Positions 1 to 9,875 of a DNA stretch of 64,000 nucleotides are shown here, piece after piece; within the stretch, counting starts at the first letter, position 1, and each line of letters begins with the position of its first letter. Location of the stretch: NCBI GenBank assembly GCA_018333395.1, contig JAGXSQ010000117.1, positions 1 through 64,000 on the forward strand, in the 5' to 3' direction. A program made the position numbers and the translations under genes. The DNA is from Dethiobacter sp. Its GTDB lineage: Bacteria > Bacillota_D > Dethiobacteria > Dethiobacterales > Dethiobacteraceae. A model generated the notes under the pieces. That model was given only the letters and a program-made list of their open reading frames with translations, was not told the origin of the DNA and searched no databases.

Positions 1-1
1 C

Positions 2-526
2 GTCCTAGCCGACAACCCGCGTCTGACAAGCCGCCAGCCGGCGGAAGGGCGTACGCCGTTGCGTGTTATCGTGGATAGCCGGGCTAGGACGCCACTTGAT
101 GCCTGCGTGGTGACCGGAAACTACGGGCGGACGCTCTTAGCTGTGACCGAGGAAGCTCCGGCGGAGAGACTGGCGCAGCTACAAGAAAAGGGCGTAGAAA
201 TACTGAGATTGCCGGCTGGTGATGCTGGTCGGGTTCCGCTCTCCGGCTTGCTGGATGAACTGGGGCGGCGGGAGATATCTTCTGTTTTGGTGGAGGGTGG
301 CAGTACTCTTAACTATGCACTGATGGCCGAAGACCTAGTAGACAAGGTTTGTTTTTTTATCGCGCCGCTTATTTTTGGCGGAGCCGCCGCTCCCTCCCCG
401 GTGGGGGGGGCAGGGGTGGAAGCCGTTGGCGACGCTTGGCACGTGCGCGATGTAGAAATCAGTCGTTGCGAAAACGATTTGCTGGTTACCGGGTACATTG
501 TCAAAGCCGGTGCAGCGACTAATTAA
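2..526 (+). CDS. ribD: RibD, reductase-domain part (5' truncated by window)
   Basis: This is the C-terminal part of the bifunctional riboflavin biosynthesis deaminase/reductase. The open frame runs in from base 2, and the residues before the first in-window start codon (VLADNPRLTSR, then PLRVIVDS) are the typical beginning of the RibD reductase domain. The real start and the deaminase domain therefore lie upstream. The segment LVEGGSTLNYALM is the NADPH-binding reductase signature. The reductase reduces the ribosylamino-pyrimidine intermediate in the second and third steps of the pathway. It is followed after 15 nt by ribE in the same operon. An FMN riboswitch, if present, would lie outside the window. 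Confidence 0.95.
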   Translation, partial: VLADNPRLTSRQPAEGRTPLRVIVDSRARTPLDACVVTGNYGRTLLAVTEEAPAERLAQLQEKGVEILRLPAGDAGRVPLSGLLDELGRREISSVLVEGGSTLNYALMAEDLVDKVCFFIAPLIFGGAAAPSPVGGAGVEAVGDAWHVRDVEISRCENDLLVTGYIVKAGAATN

Positions 527-541
527 GCAAGGGGTGGGACG

Positions 542-1192
542 ATGTTTACCGGTATCATTGAAGAGATAGGAACGGTAAAATCGCTGGTTGTCCGCAGTGA
601 GTCGGCCAAGCTCCAGATTGCCGCGCGGAAAGTCCTAGCCGATGTTCGCCTTGGTGACAGCATCGCTGTAAATGGAGTCTGCCTGACGGTAATATCTTTT
701 TCACCGCAAGAGTTTACAGCTGACGTGATGCCGGAAACGCTACGCAAGACGAACCTGGTCGAGTTGAAGCCCGGGCAGGTGGTTAACCTAGAGCGGGCCT
801 TGGCTCTTGGTGGCCGACTGGGAGGACATCTGGTCAGCGGTCATGTGGATGGTACCGGGCGCATCCGTGACCGGCGGCTGGAAGAAAATGCTGTGGTGGT
901 GTGGATTGCCGCAGCACGCGAAGTATTGCGGCTGATTGTGCCTAAGGGAAGTATTACGGTTGACGGTATCTCTCTGACTGTGGTTGACGTCAGCCATGAT
1001 GCTTTTTCCGTCTCTCTTATTCCGCACACCGCGGTACAGACAACGCTTGGCCACAAGGCGCCGGGAGAATTGGTCAACCTGGAGAACGACCTGATCGGCA
1101 AATATGTAGAACGTCTGCTGGCTACCAACCAGGATTTTGGCAAAAAAGACCTGAATATGGATTTTCTTAAGGCGAACGGCTTTTTGCAGTGA
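542..1192 (+). CDS. ribE: Riboflavin synthase alpha chain
   Basis: Dismutates two molecules of 6,7-dimethyl-8-ribityllumazine to riboflavin plus the pyrimidine substrate of RibH. The 216-residue protein starts with the diagnostic [10 protein letters not shown] and has the two tandem lumazine-binding beta-barrels of the family. The first covers residues 1 to about 95; the second starts around [13 protein letters not shown], followed by a C-terminal helix. Length is normal for the family. The ATG follows a ggggtggg-type Shine-Dalgarno. The stop overlaps the region carrying the ribosome-binding site of ribBA, so the genes are probably co-translated. Confidence 0.96.
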   Translation: MFTGIIEEIGTVKSLVVRSESAKLQIAARKVLADVRLGDSIAVNGVCLTVISFSPQEFTADVMPETLRKTNLVELKPGQVVNLERALALGGRLGGHLVSGHVDGTGRIRDRRLEENAVVVWIAAAREVLRLIVPKGSITVDGISLTVVDVSHDAFSVSLIPHTAVQTTLGHKAPGELVNLENDLIGKYVERLLATNQDFGKKDLNMDFLKANGFLQ

Positions 1193-1206
1193 CAGGAGTG
1201 AGAATA

Positions 1207-2412
1207 ATGGCTTTTAGCACCATCGAAGAAGCACTTGCCGATCTGGCAGCAGGTAAAATGATCGTGGTAGTGGACGATGAAGATCGGGAAAACGAGGGAG
1301 ACTTGGTGATGGCCGCTGCCAAAGCGACAGCCGAGTCCGTCAACTTCATGGCTCGGTTTGGGCGCGGCCTGATTTGTACCCCTCTGAGTGCCGAGCGCAT
1401 AGAGGAGTTGGATCTGCCGCTAATGGTCAGTGTCAATACTGATACACACAGCACAGCATTTACTGTTTCCGTGGATGCCAAGCAGACGACTACCGGGATT
1501 TCGGCTATGGAGCGGGCACAGACCATCGGGGCGCTACTTGACCCTGCTACGCAGCCCGCTGATCTGCGCCGGCCTGGACATGTCTTTCCGCTCAAAGCCA
1601 TGGACGGCGGTGTCCTGCGCCGCGCCGGGCACACTGAAGCGTCCGTTGACTTGGCCCGACTAGCCGGTCTTTACCCTGCGGGGGTTATCTGCGAAATCAT
1701 GAATGAAGACGGAACAATGGCTAGATTGCCGCAACTGTTGGCTTTTGCACGAACCCATGGCTTGAAGATAGTCACTATCGCCGACCTGATTAAGTACCGG
1801 ATGCAAAAAGAGAAGCTGGTTCAGCGCGCTGCCGAAGCGGAGTTGCCCACACGTTTTGGCGACTTCAGAGTGGTCGCTTATGAAAACAAGGTAGATGGCT
1901 TGGAACACCTAGCGATCGTTAAGGGAGAAATAAGTCCGGATGAGCCGGTGCTTGTCCGTGTACATTCAGAGTGTATGACGGGCGATGTTTTCAATTCACT
2001 GCGCTGTGACTGCGGCTCGCAGCTCGGACAGGCGCTGAAGATGATCAATGAGGAAGGTTCCGGCGCTCTGATTTATATGCGACAGGAAGGCCGGGGTATT
2101 GGTCTAGTGAATAAAATCAGGGCCTACGAGCTGCAGGACCAGGGGAAAGATACGGTGGAAGCAAATGAAGAACTGGGATTTGCTCCGGATCTGCGCGACT
2201 ACGGAGTGGGGGCGCAGATTTTGGTTGATCTTGGTGTGCGCTACATCAAACTACTAACAAACAACCCCCGGAAAATCAAGGGCCTAGAAGGATACGGCTT
2301 ATCGATTGTGGAACGTATGCCGCTAGAGATTTCACCGTGCGAATTCAACGAAAACTATCTGGAAACCAAACGAAGTAAGCTGGGGCATATGCTAGGCACG
2401 CGCTGCCTTTAG
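1207..2412 (+). CDS. ribBA: Bifunctional DHBP synthase / GTP cyclohydrolase II
   Basis: Supplies both early riboflavin precursors. The N-terminal half (about residues 1-200, with [11 protein letters not shown] and [13 protein letters not shown]) makes 3,4-dihydroxy-2-butanone 4-phosphate from ribulose 5-phosphate. The C-terminal half opens GTP. It shows the zinc-binding cysteines in the run [18 protein letters not shown], then RQEGRGIGL and NNPRKI. The chosen ATG at 1207 sits 6 nt behind AGGAGTG; a GTG at 1189 in the same frame overlaps the ribE stop and has no proper ribosome-binding site. The protein is 401 residues, full length for a RibBA fusion. Confidence 0.95.
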   Translation: MAFSTIEEALADLAAGKMIVVVDDEDRENEGDLVMAAAKATAESVNFMARFGRGLICTPLSAERIEELDLPLMVSVNTDTHSTAFTVSVDAKQTTTGISAMERAQTIGALLDPATQPADLRRPGHVFPLKAMDGGVLRRAGHTEASVDLARLAGLYPAGVICEIMNEDGTMARLPQLLAFARTHGLKIVTIADLIKYRMQKEKLVQRAAEAELPTRFGDFRVVAYENKVDGLEHLAIVKGEISPDEPVLVRVHSECMTGDVFNSLRCDCGSQLGQALKMINEEGSGALIYMRQEGRGIGLVNKIRAYELQDQGKDTVEANEELGFAPDLRDYGVGAQILVDLGVRYIKLLTNNPRKIKGLEGYGLSIVERMPLEISPCEFNENYLETKRSKLGHMLGTRCL

Positions 2413-2479
2413 GTGGGGCAGGCTGTGGATAAGCTGAGCAGTATTAAAGTTTAGCAAATTTAAACAGGGGTGGTTTTTA

Positions 2480-2947
2480 ATGGTTAAGCTTTACGAAGGC
2501 CAGCTCGTGGCCAGGGAGTACCGGTTTGGTATTGTGGTGGCACGGTTTAACGAATTTATTTCCAGCAAACTGTTGAGCGGCTGCTTGGACGCGCTCAAAA
2601 GGCATGATGCTACGGAAGCGAACATGGAGATTGCCTGGGTGCCGGGCGCTTTTGAAGTGCCGCTTGCGGCTCAGAAAATGGTCGCTACCGGCCGTTTTGA
2701 TGCTGTTATCTGTCTGGGTGTCATTATCCGTGGCGCTACCCCGCATTTTGAGTATGTGGCCAGCGAGGCGGCCAAAGGGATTGCTAAAGTCAGCCTTGAC
2801 AGCGGTGTGCCGGTGATTTTTGGCCTTGTGACGAGTGATACCCTGGAGCAGGCCATTGAACGAGCGGGCACCAAAGCCGGCAACAAGGGCTGGGATGCGG
2901 CCGTCAGCGCCATTGAAATGGCCGACCTGCTGAAAAAAATCGGCTAA
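2480..2947 (+). CDS. ribH: 6,7-dimethyl-8-ribityllumazine synthase
   Basis: Condenses the RibBA product with the RibD product to lumazine; family members assemble as 60-mer icosahedra or pentamers. The 155 residues carry [15 protein letters not shown] near the N-terminus, WVPGAFEVP, the [15 protein letters not shown] substrate loop and [12 protein letters not shown], all canonical. The ATG follows aggggtgg. It closes the riboflavin operon. The next gene, an ECF sigma factor, starts only about 20 nt downstream with no visible terminator, so read-through is likely. Confidence 0.96.
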   Translation: MVKLYEGQLVAREYRFGIVVARFNEFISSKLLSGCLDALKRHDATEANMEIAWVPGAFEVPLAAQKMVATGRFDAVICLGVIIRGATPHFEYVASEAAKGIAKVSLDSGVPVIFGLVTSDTLEQAIERAGTKAGNKGWDAAVSAIEMADLLKKIG

Positions 2948-2968
2948 CCGTGGAGGGTGGGCAACTGC

Positions 2969-3598
2969 GTGCATTTAGACGATCAGGAACTGGTCAGGCG
3001 TTGCCGGAATGGTGATTTATCCTCATTTGACGAACTGATGCGGCGCTATGAAAAAAAGGTCTATTCGCTGTGCTTTCGCATGACGGGCAACACTGAAGAT
3101 GCTGCCGATTTGGCCCAGGAGGCTTTCTTAAAAGTCTACCGGGCCTTGCCTGCTTTCAGAGGACAGGCCGCTTTCTCCACGTGGCTCTATCGTATCGTCA
3201 CTAATACCTGCCTAGACGGGCGCAGACGCGCCGCCTCGCGCCCAACTCTTCTTGCGCTGGACAGGACGCTAGACACGGAGGAGGGTGAGTTGACGCTGGA
3301 GCTGCCGGGCAATTCTCCAGATCCGCAAAACAGCTTCCTGCAGGCAGAATTGCAGCATGAAATCAGCTCGTTACTGGGGAGCCTGCCTTCCGGACAGCGG
3401 CTGGTACTGGTGATGCGCGACTTAGAAGGGTATACTTACGAAGAGATAGCTGCTGCGCTTAACGTATCTTTAGGGACGGTCAAATCGCGGCTTAACAGAG
3501 CTCGCCTGCGCTTGCGTGCTCTTTATCTGCACCAAGAGGAACTTTCTAGCCTAGCTGTGCATCTAAAGGTGAAAGGGGGCGTTAGTCATGACCTGTAA
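2969..3598 (+). CDS. ECF-type RNA polymerase sigma factor
   Basis: Extracytoplasmic-function sigma-70 family factor of about 209 residues, SigW/RpoE-like. Region 2 is visible in SFDELMRRYEKKVYSLC, DAADLAQEAFLKVYRAL and FSTWLYRIVTN. Region 4 is visible in LPSGQRLVLVMRDLEGYTY, then EEIAAALNVSLGTVKSRLNR, the helix-turn-helix. A GTG at 2957 is in frame but overlaps the ggagggtg Shine-Dalgarno, so the GTG at 2969 is preferred. It overlaps the next gene, a zinc-finger anti-sigma factor, by 11 nt, the usual sign of a sigma/anti-sigma pair. The signal sensed is unknown. Confidence 0.9.
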   Translation: MHLDDQELVRRCRNGDLSSFDELMRRYEKKVYSLCFRMTGNTEDAADLAQEAFLKVYRALPAFRGQAAFSTWLYRIVTNTCLDGRRRAASRPTLLALDRTLDTEEGELTLELPGNSPDPQNSFLQAELQHEISSLLGSLPSGQRLVLVMRDLEGYTYEEIAAALNVSLGTVKSRLNRARLRLRALYLHQEELSSLAVHLKVKGGVSHDL

Positions 3599-4286
3599 GC
3601 AGGCGCAGCAGCTAATGAGCAAATATCTGGAAAATGGTCTCCAAGAAAAAGAAAATGTTGCTTTTCGCTCTCACTTGGCCGTCTGTCCCGACTGCCGCTG
3701 CCAGGCGGAAGAGATCGGCCGGGCTTTAGATTTTGTGCGCCGGGTAGAACCGCCTTCGCCGCCAAGCAATCTGCGCCAGACTGTGCTGCAGCAAATACAG
3801 CGTGAAGCGGCGGTGAAACGTAAACGCGCGTTCGCGCCTGGGTTTACGCAAGGTGCGGCTGCCGCCGCTGTTTTTGTCCTGCTGGTGGCCGGTAACGTGT
3901 CGCTTGGGGTGTTTGTTCCCAGGATGAACGGTGATACTCCTCCGGTGGCGCTGAAAAGTCCAAGCGTAGTTCAGGAATATGCTGTTGTGCCGGAGGAGGC
4001 GCCGACGCCAGCAACTCCTGATGTGAGGATGTTTGCAAACACCTCGGAGGCACAGGCAGAAGCTATTGCCGGGGACGCTGGCCAAGCGGCAGAACCGGCA
4101 ACTGGAATTACAACAACATCGGCAAATGATAGCGCCCTAGAGGGGACGCAGCCGGGTCGCTTTATTAGCATTTTACGCCTAGCACTGAACATGTTTTTAG
4201 TGCCGCTATTCCTGGCTTTTTCCTGGCAGGCTGTAAAAAAGAGAAGGGAGGCTCATCATTGTCGGACAAGGCAGACAAGTTCCTGA
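3588..4286 (+). CDS. Zinc-finger transmembrane anti-sigma factor
   Basis: Probable cognate inhibitor of the preceding sigma factor. The N-terminus has the ZAS-type motif H29-x3-C33-x2-C36 (HLAVCPDC). A basic stretch (KRKRAF) follows, then a membrane segment around residues 87-110. The extracytoplasmic region is rich in Ala, Pro and Glu and of low complexity. A second hydrophobic stretch near residues 193-215 ends in KKRREAHH, so the protein may cross the membrane twice. That is less usual for this family and would place the C-terminus inside. The 3' end overlaps polA by 28 nt in another frame, so polA translation is probably coupled to it. Function is inferred from motif and position. Confidence 0.85.
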   Translation: MTCKQAQQLMSKYLENGLQEKENVAFRSHLAVCPDCRCQAEEIGRALDFVRRVEPPSPPSNLRQTVLQQIQREAAVKRKRAFAPGFTQGAAAAAVFVLLVAGNVSLGVFVPRMNGDTPPVALKSPSVVQEYAVVPEEAPTPATPDVRMFANTSEAQAEAIAGDAGQAAEPATGITTTSANDSALEGTQPGRFISILRLALNMFLVPLFLAFSWQAVKKRREAHHCRTRQTSS

Positions 4287-7006
4287 TTGTTGACGGTAAC
4301 AGCTTGGTCTACCGTGCTTTTTTTGCTTTGCCGCTGTTGCAGAACAGTCAAGGTCTGTATACGAATGCTGTCTATGGGTTTGCCACAATGCTGCTGCGCT
4401 TGCTGGATGAGGAGAAGCCTGCCTACGTGATGGTGGTCTTCGACAAAGGCGGTCCTACCTTTCGCCATCGGCTGTTTGGTGAGTATAAAGCTAAACGGGA
4501 GAAGACCCCCTCAGAGTTGGTGGAGCAGCTGCCACGGGTCAGGGAACTGCTGGCAGCACTTGGTATCCCGGCACTGGAGGCGGATGACCTGGAGGCGGAC
4601 GACCTGATCGGCACTTTTTCCAGGCAAGCTGTGACACGTGGGGTCAGGCCAGTCGTCGTCAGCGGCGATGCCGATGTTTTGCAGCTAGTGGACCTGCCGG
4701 CGGAAATTATTTTTACACGACGCGGCATCTCTCAGACTGAAAGATACACGTCCAAAGAATTGAGGGCGCGCTTTGGTCTTACAGCATCCCAGTTTATTGA
4801 CTACAAGGCTCTCAAAGGCGACCAGTCCGACAATATCCCCGGCGTACCCGGTGTGGGTGAAAAGACGGCCAAGGATCTGCTTGGCCGGTTTGATTCACTG
4901 GACGGTATTTACGGACACCTTGACCAGTTGCCGAGTAAAAGTTTGCGGGAAAAGCTGGAAAAAAATCGGGAACAGGCCTATTTGAGCCGGCAACTGGCGA
5001 CCATAGAACTTAACGCGCCGGTTCCCTTCTTTTTAGAGGACTACAGGAGAACGAGCCCGGATTATACGGCTTTACATACTCTCTTTACACGGCTGGAGTT
5101 TAAAAGTATGTTGGAAAAGCTGCCGCTAGCGGATGTCGGGTGTCAAGGGTTGGCCTCTTGCTCCGAAGAAGAGCCGGCAAGCCGGCATGTTTCTGCTGAG
5201 CGTATTATCGTTATTGCCGCCTCGGATGAATGGCGCTATCTGCAAAAGGCAGTCGAGGCGAGCGGCCAAATCGCCGTATTGCCACAGCCGGCTACCTGTT
5301 CTTGGCGGGACAAGCCGCAAGGAATCATGATCGTCGCTCAGGAGGAGGTGTTTTATCTTCCAGTACAGGGAGACGGACCTCCAGCGGAGGCGGACATGTT
5401 TCTGGGCGAGTCTGTCTTTGCCGTAACATGTGACGCTAAGTCTTGGATTAACCTCTGCTTCCGCTGGTTTGGCCGCGAACCTGCTGGGCAGGTCTTTGAT
5501 GTGGCCTTGGCTGCCTACCTGCTTGATCCGCTGGAGAACGGCTACCCGCTCGACCGGCTAGCTAACCGCTATCTGGCAAGCGGTGGCCGGCGCGTGCCGT
5601 TTGCTTGGCCGCAGAGAGGTCGGCGGTCGGAGGGCAGGAGTCAGGGAACGATTAAAAACGGGACGGACAGAGACGAACTTTGCGCTGCGGCACGAGCGTT
5701 GTTGGACCTTTATCCGGTGCTGCGGGATAAGCTCGGGGAGTTTTCTCTGGAAAAGCTCTACGATGAGTTGGAGCTACCGCTGTCTTATACTTTAGCCCGG
5801 ATGGAAAGAGCGGGGATAGCTGTCGATTTGGCTACCCTAGCCGAACTGAAAAGGGAAATTTCCGGACGTGTGGCAGGCCTGGAGAAAGAAATTTATGACC
5901 TGGCCGGGGAGACTTTTAACCTGAACTCGCCCAAACAGCTGGCCGTTATTTTGTTTGAAAAACTTTCCCTGCCGGTATGGAAAAAAACCAAAACAGGTTA
6001 TTCCACCGATGCCGAAGTATTGGAGGAATTAGCGCCGCGCCATGAAATCGTGGCCAAGATTCTCTCCTACCGGATGCTTACGAAACTGCTGACTACTTAC
6101 CTGGAGGGGCTGGTTAAACTGGTCAACCCGGCGACCGGGCGCCTCCACACGACTTTTAACCAGACGGTGACAGCCACTGGGCGTTTAAGCAGCGCGGAGC
6201 CTAATTTGCAAAACATCCCTATCCGCCTGGATGAAGGTCGCCGAGTTCGGCGTGCCTTTGTGCCGGGCGGGAAAGGAATTTGCCTGCTTTCTGCTGACTA
6301 TTCGCAGATTGAGCTGCGCATCCTAGCGCATATTTCCGAAGACGAGGCGTTAAGGGGGTCTTTCTGCCGCGAGGAAGATATCCACCAGCGGACGGCGGCG
6401 GAGGTCTTCGGTGTAGAGCAGGAGCAGGTAACACGCCAGATGCGGGATCAGGCCAAGGCCGTTAATTTTGGCATCATTTACGGTATCAGTGATTATGGGC
6501 TTTCCCGCCAACTCGGTATCTCCAGGGCAGAGGCGCACCTTTATATTGAGCGCTACCTAGAGCGTTATCCGGGTGTGTGCCGCTATATTCGCCGCATAGT
6601 GGATGACGCCCGCCAGGCGGGCTATGTTACCACGCTGTTTGGACGCAGACGGTATCTCCCAGGCATCAACTCCCGCAACTTTGCTGAACGCAGCTTTGCT
6701 GAACGCACCGCTCTTAATACGCCCATCCAGGGCACGGCCGCCGATATTATCAAGCTGGCCATGCTACGCGTGGAAGAGGCGCTTAAAATGTGCGGCGCAC
6801 AAGTGCGGATGCTCTTGCAGGTCCATGATGAATTGGTCTTTGAGGCAGAGGAGGCCTCCTTGCCACTGGTGGGGAGTCTGGTGCGGGAAAAGATGGAGGG
6901 AGCCTTCCCGCTCTCTGTTCCGCTGACCGTAGAAGTTAAGGCCGGGCCTAACTGGGCTGAGATGGTCAGACTGGAAGCCCGTTTAAGGAGGGGAAAAGAT
7001 GCCTGA
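4259..7006 (+). CDS. polA: DNA polymerase I
   Basis: Repair and Okazaki-fragment polymerase, 915 residues, with a TTG start behind gggagg inside the anti-sigma gene. The N-terminal 5'-nuclease domain starts at FLIVDGNSLVYR and includes GDQSDNIPGVPGVGEKTA. The middle domain (about 300-500) shows no D-x-E exonuclease motif, so proofreading is probably lost, as in several Gram-positive PolA proteins. The polymerase domain has motif A (LLSADYSQIELRILAHIS), motif B (RDQAKAVNFGIIYG) and motif C (LQVHDELVFE). It overlaps mutM by 8 nt, matching the polA-mutM order of B. subtilis. Confidence 0.97.
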   Translation: MSDKADKFLIVDGNSLVYRAFFALPLLQNSQGLYTNAVYGFATMLLRLLDEEKPAYVMVVFDKGGPTFRHRLFGEYKAKREKTPSELVEQLPRVRELLAALGIPALEADDLEADDLIGTFSRQAVTRGVRPVVVSGDADVLQLVDLPAEIIFTRRGISQTERYTSKELRARFGLTASQFIDYKALKGDQSDNIPGVPGVGEKTAKDLLGRFDSLDGIYGHLDQLPSKSLREKLEKNREQAYLSRQLATIELNAPVPFFLEDYRRTSPDYTALHTLFTRLEFKSMLEKLPLADVGCQGLASCSEEEPASRHVSAERIIVIAASDEWRYLQKAVEASGQIAVLPQPATCSWRDKPQGIMIVAQEEVFYLPVQGDGPPAEADMFLGESVFAVTCDAKSWINLCFRWFGREPAGQVFDVALAAYLLDPLENGYPLDRLANRYLASGGRRVPFAWPQRGRRSEGRSQGTIKNGTDRDELCAAARALLDLYPVLRDKLGEFSLEKLYDELELPLSYTLARMERAGIAVDLATLAELKREISGRVAGLEKEIYDLAGETFNLNSPKQLAVILFEKLSLPVWKKTKTGYSTDAEVLEELAPRHEIVAKILSYRMLTKLLTTYLEGLVKLVNPATGRLHTTFNQTVTATGRLSSAEPNLQNIPIRLDEGRRVRRAFVPGGKGICLLSADYSQIELRILAHISEDEALRGSFCREEDIHQRTAAEVFGVEQEQVTRQMRDQAKAVNFGIIYGISDYGLSRQLGISRAEAHLYIERYLERYPGVCRYIRRIVDDARQAGYVTTLFGRRRYLPGINSRNFAERSFAERTALNTPIQGTAADIIKLAMLRVEEALKMCGAQVRMLLQVHDELVFEAEEASLPLVGSLVREKMEGAFPLSVPLTVEVKAGPNWAEMVRLEARLRRGKDA

Positions 7007-7823
7007 ACTACCGGAAGTGGAAACCATCCGGCGCGACTTGGACGCTGTGCTTCTAGAGCAGATTTTCAGTCGCGTGGAGATTATTTATCCAGGGCCGGTC
7101 AGGCCTCTGTCTGCGGAGCAGTTTGCCGAGAAGCTTGCCGGAAAAAAAATTATCTCTACTGGGAGGCGCGGAAAATATCTGCTGCTTAACCTCGATGATG
7201 GCAGTGTCATCGCTTTTCATCTGCGGATGACCGGCCGTCTTGTTTTTGCCCGCCAGGAGTGCGCAAGAGACAAGCACACACATTTAGTGTTTCATTTTGC
7301 CGATGGTTCCTGCTTGACTTTTTCTGATGTACGAAAATTCGGTACTATTTGGTTATTATCTACCGGTGGTGCAGACCAAATACCAGGATTGTCGGCCCTT
7401 GGCCCCGAGCCCCTTTCGGGGGATTTCCATTTTCCTTACCTGGACAGAGCGCTGGAAAAAAGAGCTGTCAGCGTCAAGGCTTTGTTGCTGGACCAGCGGG
7501 TAGTCGCCGGTCTTGGCAATATTTACGCCGACGAAGTCCTGCACCGCGCCTGTATCCGGCCGGAACGCAAGGCGAGGTCGCTTGGTCGCGAGGAACGAAT
7601 CGTGCTGTTTCTGGCTATCCGGGAAGTGTTGGAGGAGGCCATTAGCTGCCGCGGCACTACTGTGAGCGACTACCGGGACGCGTCAGGTTCGTCCGGAATG
7701 TTCCAGGAAAGACTGCGGGTATATGGGCGCCGGGGGGAGCTGTGCTCCAGGTGCGGTGAGGTTATTTGCCGCTCTTGCGTGGCCGGGAGAGGAACCTACT
7801 ACTGCCCCCGCTGTCAAAAATAA
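6999..7823 (+). CDS. mutM: Formamidopyrimidine-DNA glycosylase
   Basis: Base-excision repair enzyme for oxidised purines (8-oxoG, FapyG) with AP-lyase activity. The mature N-terminal proline nucleophile and catalytic glutamate are in MPELPEVETIRRDL. The conserved lysine lies in GRRGKYLLL, and the C-terminal CxxC...CxxC zinc finger is visible as CSRCGEVICRSC and YYCPRCQK. Length (274) is normal. Translationally coupled to polA by overlap. The following gene is convergent, and I see no clear terminator hairpin in the 36 nt between them. Confidence 0.97.
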   Translation: MPELPEVETIRRDLDAVLLEQIFSRVEIIYPGPVRPLSAEQFAEKLAGKKIISTGRRGKYLLLNLDDGSVIAFHLRMTGRLVFARQECARDKHTHLVFHFADGSCLTFSDVRKFGTIWLLSTGGADQIPGLSALGPEPLSGDFHFPYLDRALEKRAVSVKALLLDQRVVAGLGNIYADEVLHRACIRPERKARSLGREERIVLFLAIREVLEEAISCRGTTVSDYRDASGSSGMFQERLRVYGRRGELCSRCGEVICRSCVAGRGTYYCPRCQK

Positions 7824-7859
7824 CTTAGGATAAGGGCGTAAACCGGGTTCTTCTTTAGC

Positions 7860-9860
7860 TCAGGAATTCACTAATTCGTCGGAAGACCGTAAACCACATT
7901 TTTTTAATTTACGGTAGAGGGTGGTACGGGCGATATTTAATTCCTTTGCGACTTTGGATAAATTTCCGTTGTGTTTTTTTAATAGTTCAATGAGTCGTTT
8001 CTTTTCATCTCCGGCTTCGAAAGTGATTATTTCTTGCGGGCTTTGTCCTTTAGGCTGTTTACACCGCTTAATTTCGTCGGGGACCACATCAACGGTAAGA
8101 GTGTCAGTTTTTAGCGTGTTAACGATCCTTTCCATGATGTTTTGTAATTGTCTTACGTTACCGGGCCAGTCGCAGGAAAGAAAGATGTCCATTACTTCAG
8201 GTGAAATGCGGTTGATAACTTTTTGTTGCTGATCCGCTATTTTTTGCATGAAATACTCAGCCAATTCCATAATATCTTCTTTTCTGTCCCTCAGAGGGAG
8301 TATGTTGATAGTCAGCACGTTTAGCCTGTAAAAGAGGTCATCTCTGAAGTTGCCTCTGCTGGCTTCGTGCCATAGGTTCTTGTTGGTGGCAGAAATAATT
8401 CTAACGTCTACCGGTATGGAATCGCCGCTGCCAATGCGCATGATTCTTTTTTCTTCAAGAACCCGAAGGAGGACAGACTGCAATTCTAGAGGCATATCTC
8501 CTATTTCATCCAGGAAAAGAGTGCCTCCGTCAGCAAGCTCGAATTTTCCTGGATTACCGCCTTTTTTGGCACCAGTAAACGCGCCTTCGGCATAACCAAA
8601 CAACTCGCTGCCAATTAAATCGCGTGGAATTCCGGAGCAGTTTATGGCCAGGAAGGGGCCTTCTCCCCGCTGGCTGCTATTGTGTATGGCCTGAGCAAAC
8701 ATTTCCTTGCCGGTACCGCTCTCGCCCAGGATTAGCACGTTGGATGAACTTTGTGCCGCATCTCTGGCGAGTTCTATCGATTGCCGGAACTTTTCGTTTT
8801 TGCCAATTAAATTGTCAAAGGTGAAATGAGCCTGACTGCGCAAAATCTGTTGCAGTAATTTTCGGGTTCTTTTTAATTCACTAAGCAGCAGCACTTTTCC
8901 GTGATTCTCATCGTGGTCGGCTGTTATTTGGCGTGAGGTAACGGTGCACTGGACTTTTTGGTGCGAAAAAAGGTTATAGATACTGATTTGCTGATCTGTA
9001 ACTTCTTCTTTTTGCATGATTACTTTTTTTAGAAGGCTATTTTGCGGACCAAGCACATGATGGATGTCTTGGTGAAGTGCTCTGCTTTCGCTGAAACCAA
9101 GTAAATGGCAACAAACATTGTTTACTTGAGTTATTTCACTTTTTTCGTTAACGGCAATTATTCCTTCTGCTATAGAGTCAATGATTTTTGCTTTCTGAGC
9201 GTTGGCAACCTCACAGCACATCCAGGCATTTCTGAGCGCCAATTCATTCTCAATGGCGTACACTGCCGCATAAACCATGCCAAGCGTATGGCTGTGTACG
9301 TTCTCGTAAAGGCCGGTCAAACAGAGCACGCCGCTAATTTTATTATCAGTTGGACTAGTAATGGGTGAAGCGGAGCAAGTCCACCTGTGTGAACACTTGC
9401 AGTAATGTTCGTGGGCGAAAACTTGTAAGGGACTACCGGCTACGAGGGCAGTACCGATAGCATTAGTGCCGGCAGATCGTTCGCTCCAGTTTGCACCGGG
9501 TCTAAAGTTACCTTTCTGCGAGGCTAGGACTATTTCAGGGTCACCTATAATTTTCAGGAGATAGCCTTCCTTATCTGCCAACGAGACGATGAAGCCGGAT
9601 CCGGAAACAAAATGGTAGAGCTTTTCCATGATGGGGAGAGCAATATTTATCAATTCCTGATTTGCTGCGCCCTTTTCATCAAGCTCTTGAAAACTAATAA
9701 CTTCTTCAACCTGAATCTGATGAGGGATAACCCCCCACTTTCTGCATCTTTCCCAGGAATCCAGAATAATCTGCCTGACTTCACCGGGCAGGACTTGTTT
9801 TGTGGCAGTGTACTCTTGCCAAATTCTTTTTAACGTTTCTTGTCGGTCTGATACTAGCAT
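7860..9860 (-). CDS. Sigma-54 dependent activator (AcoR/DhaR-like: GAF-PAS-AAA+-Fis)
   Basis: A 666-residue enhancer-binding protein. The N-terminal helix LDSWERCRKWGV is typical of AcoR/DhaR-type regulators and leads into a GAF-like sensor (about 60-190). A PAS-like segment follows (about 215-320; IDSIAEGIIAVNEKSEI). The AAA+ core has Walker A GESGTGKE, the sigma-54 contact loop GAFTGA and Walker B GGTLFLDEIGDMP. A C-terminal Fis-type helix-turn-helix (NLSKVAKELNIARTTLYRKL) ends the protein. It is divergent from the CoA-transferase operon, whose promoter is of sigma-54 type, and three palindromes lie 15-57 bp in front of its start codon. It is therefore the likely activator of that operon and perhaps autoregulated. 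The gene is visibly AT-richer than the housekeeping genes. The effector is unknown; a short-chain acid or acyl-CoA is a guess. Confidence 0.9.
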   Translation of the reverse strand: MLVSDRQETLKRIWQEYTATKQVLPGEVRQIILDSWERCRKWGVIPHQIQVEEVISFQELDEKGAANQELINIALPIMEKLYHFVSGSGFIVSLADKEGYLLKIIGDPEIVLASQKGNFRPGANWSERSAGTNAIGTALVAGSPLQVFAHEHYCKCSHRWTCSASPITSPTDNKISGVLCLTGLYENVHSHTLGMVYAAVYAIENELALRNAWMCCEVANAQKAKIIDSIAEGIIAVNEKSEITQVNNVCCHLLGFSESRALHQDIHHVLGPQNSLLKKVIMQKEEVTDQQISIYNLFSHQKVQCTVTSRQITADHDENHGKVLLLSELKRTRKLLQQILRSQAHFTFDNLIGKNEKFRQSIELARDAAQSSSNVLILGESGTGKEMFAQAIHNSSQRGEGPFLAINCSGIPRDLIGSELFGYAEGAFTGAKKGGNPGKFELADGGTLFLDEIGDMPLELQSVLLRVLEEKRIMRIGSGDSIPVDVRIISATNKNLWHEASRGNFRDDLFYRLNVLTINILPLRDRKEDIMELAEYFMQKIADQQQKVINRISPEVMDIFLSCDWPGNVRQLQNIMERIVNTLKTDTLTVDVVPDEIKRCKQPKGQSPQEIITFEAGDEKKRLIELLKKHNGNLSKVAKELNIARTTLYRKLKKCGLRSSDELVNS

Positions 9861-9875
9861 GGCAGACCCCTTTCC

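Noticed and set aside
1167..1634. Long reverse-strand open frame (155 codons) opposite ribBA
   Set aside because: It lies antisense to a conserved enzyme, has serine/arginine-rich shadow composition and no ribosome-binding site or family motif.
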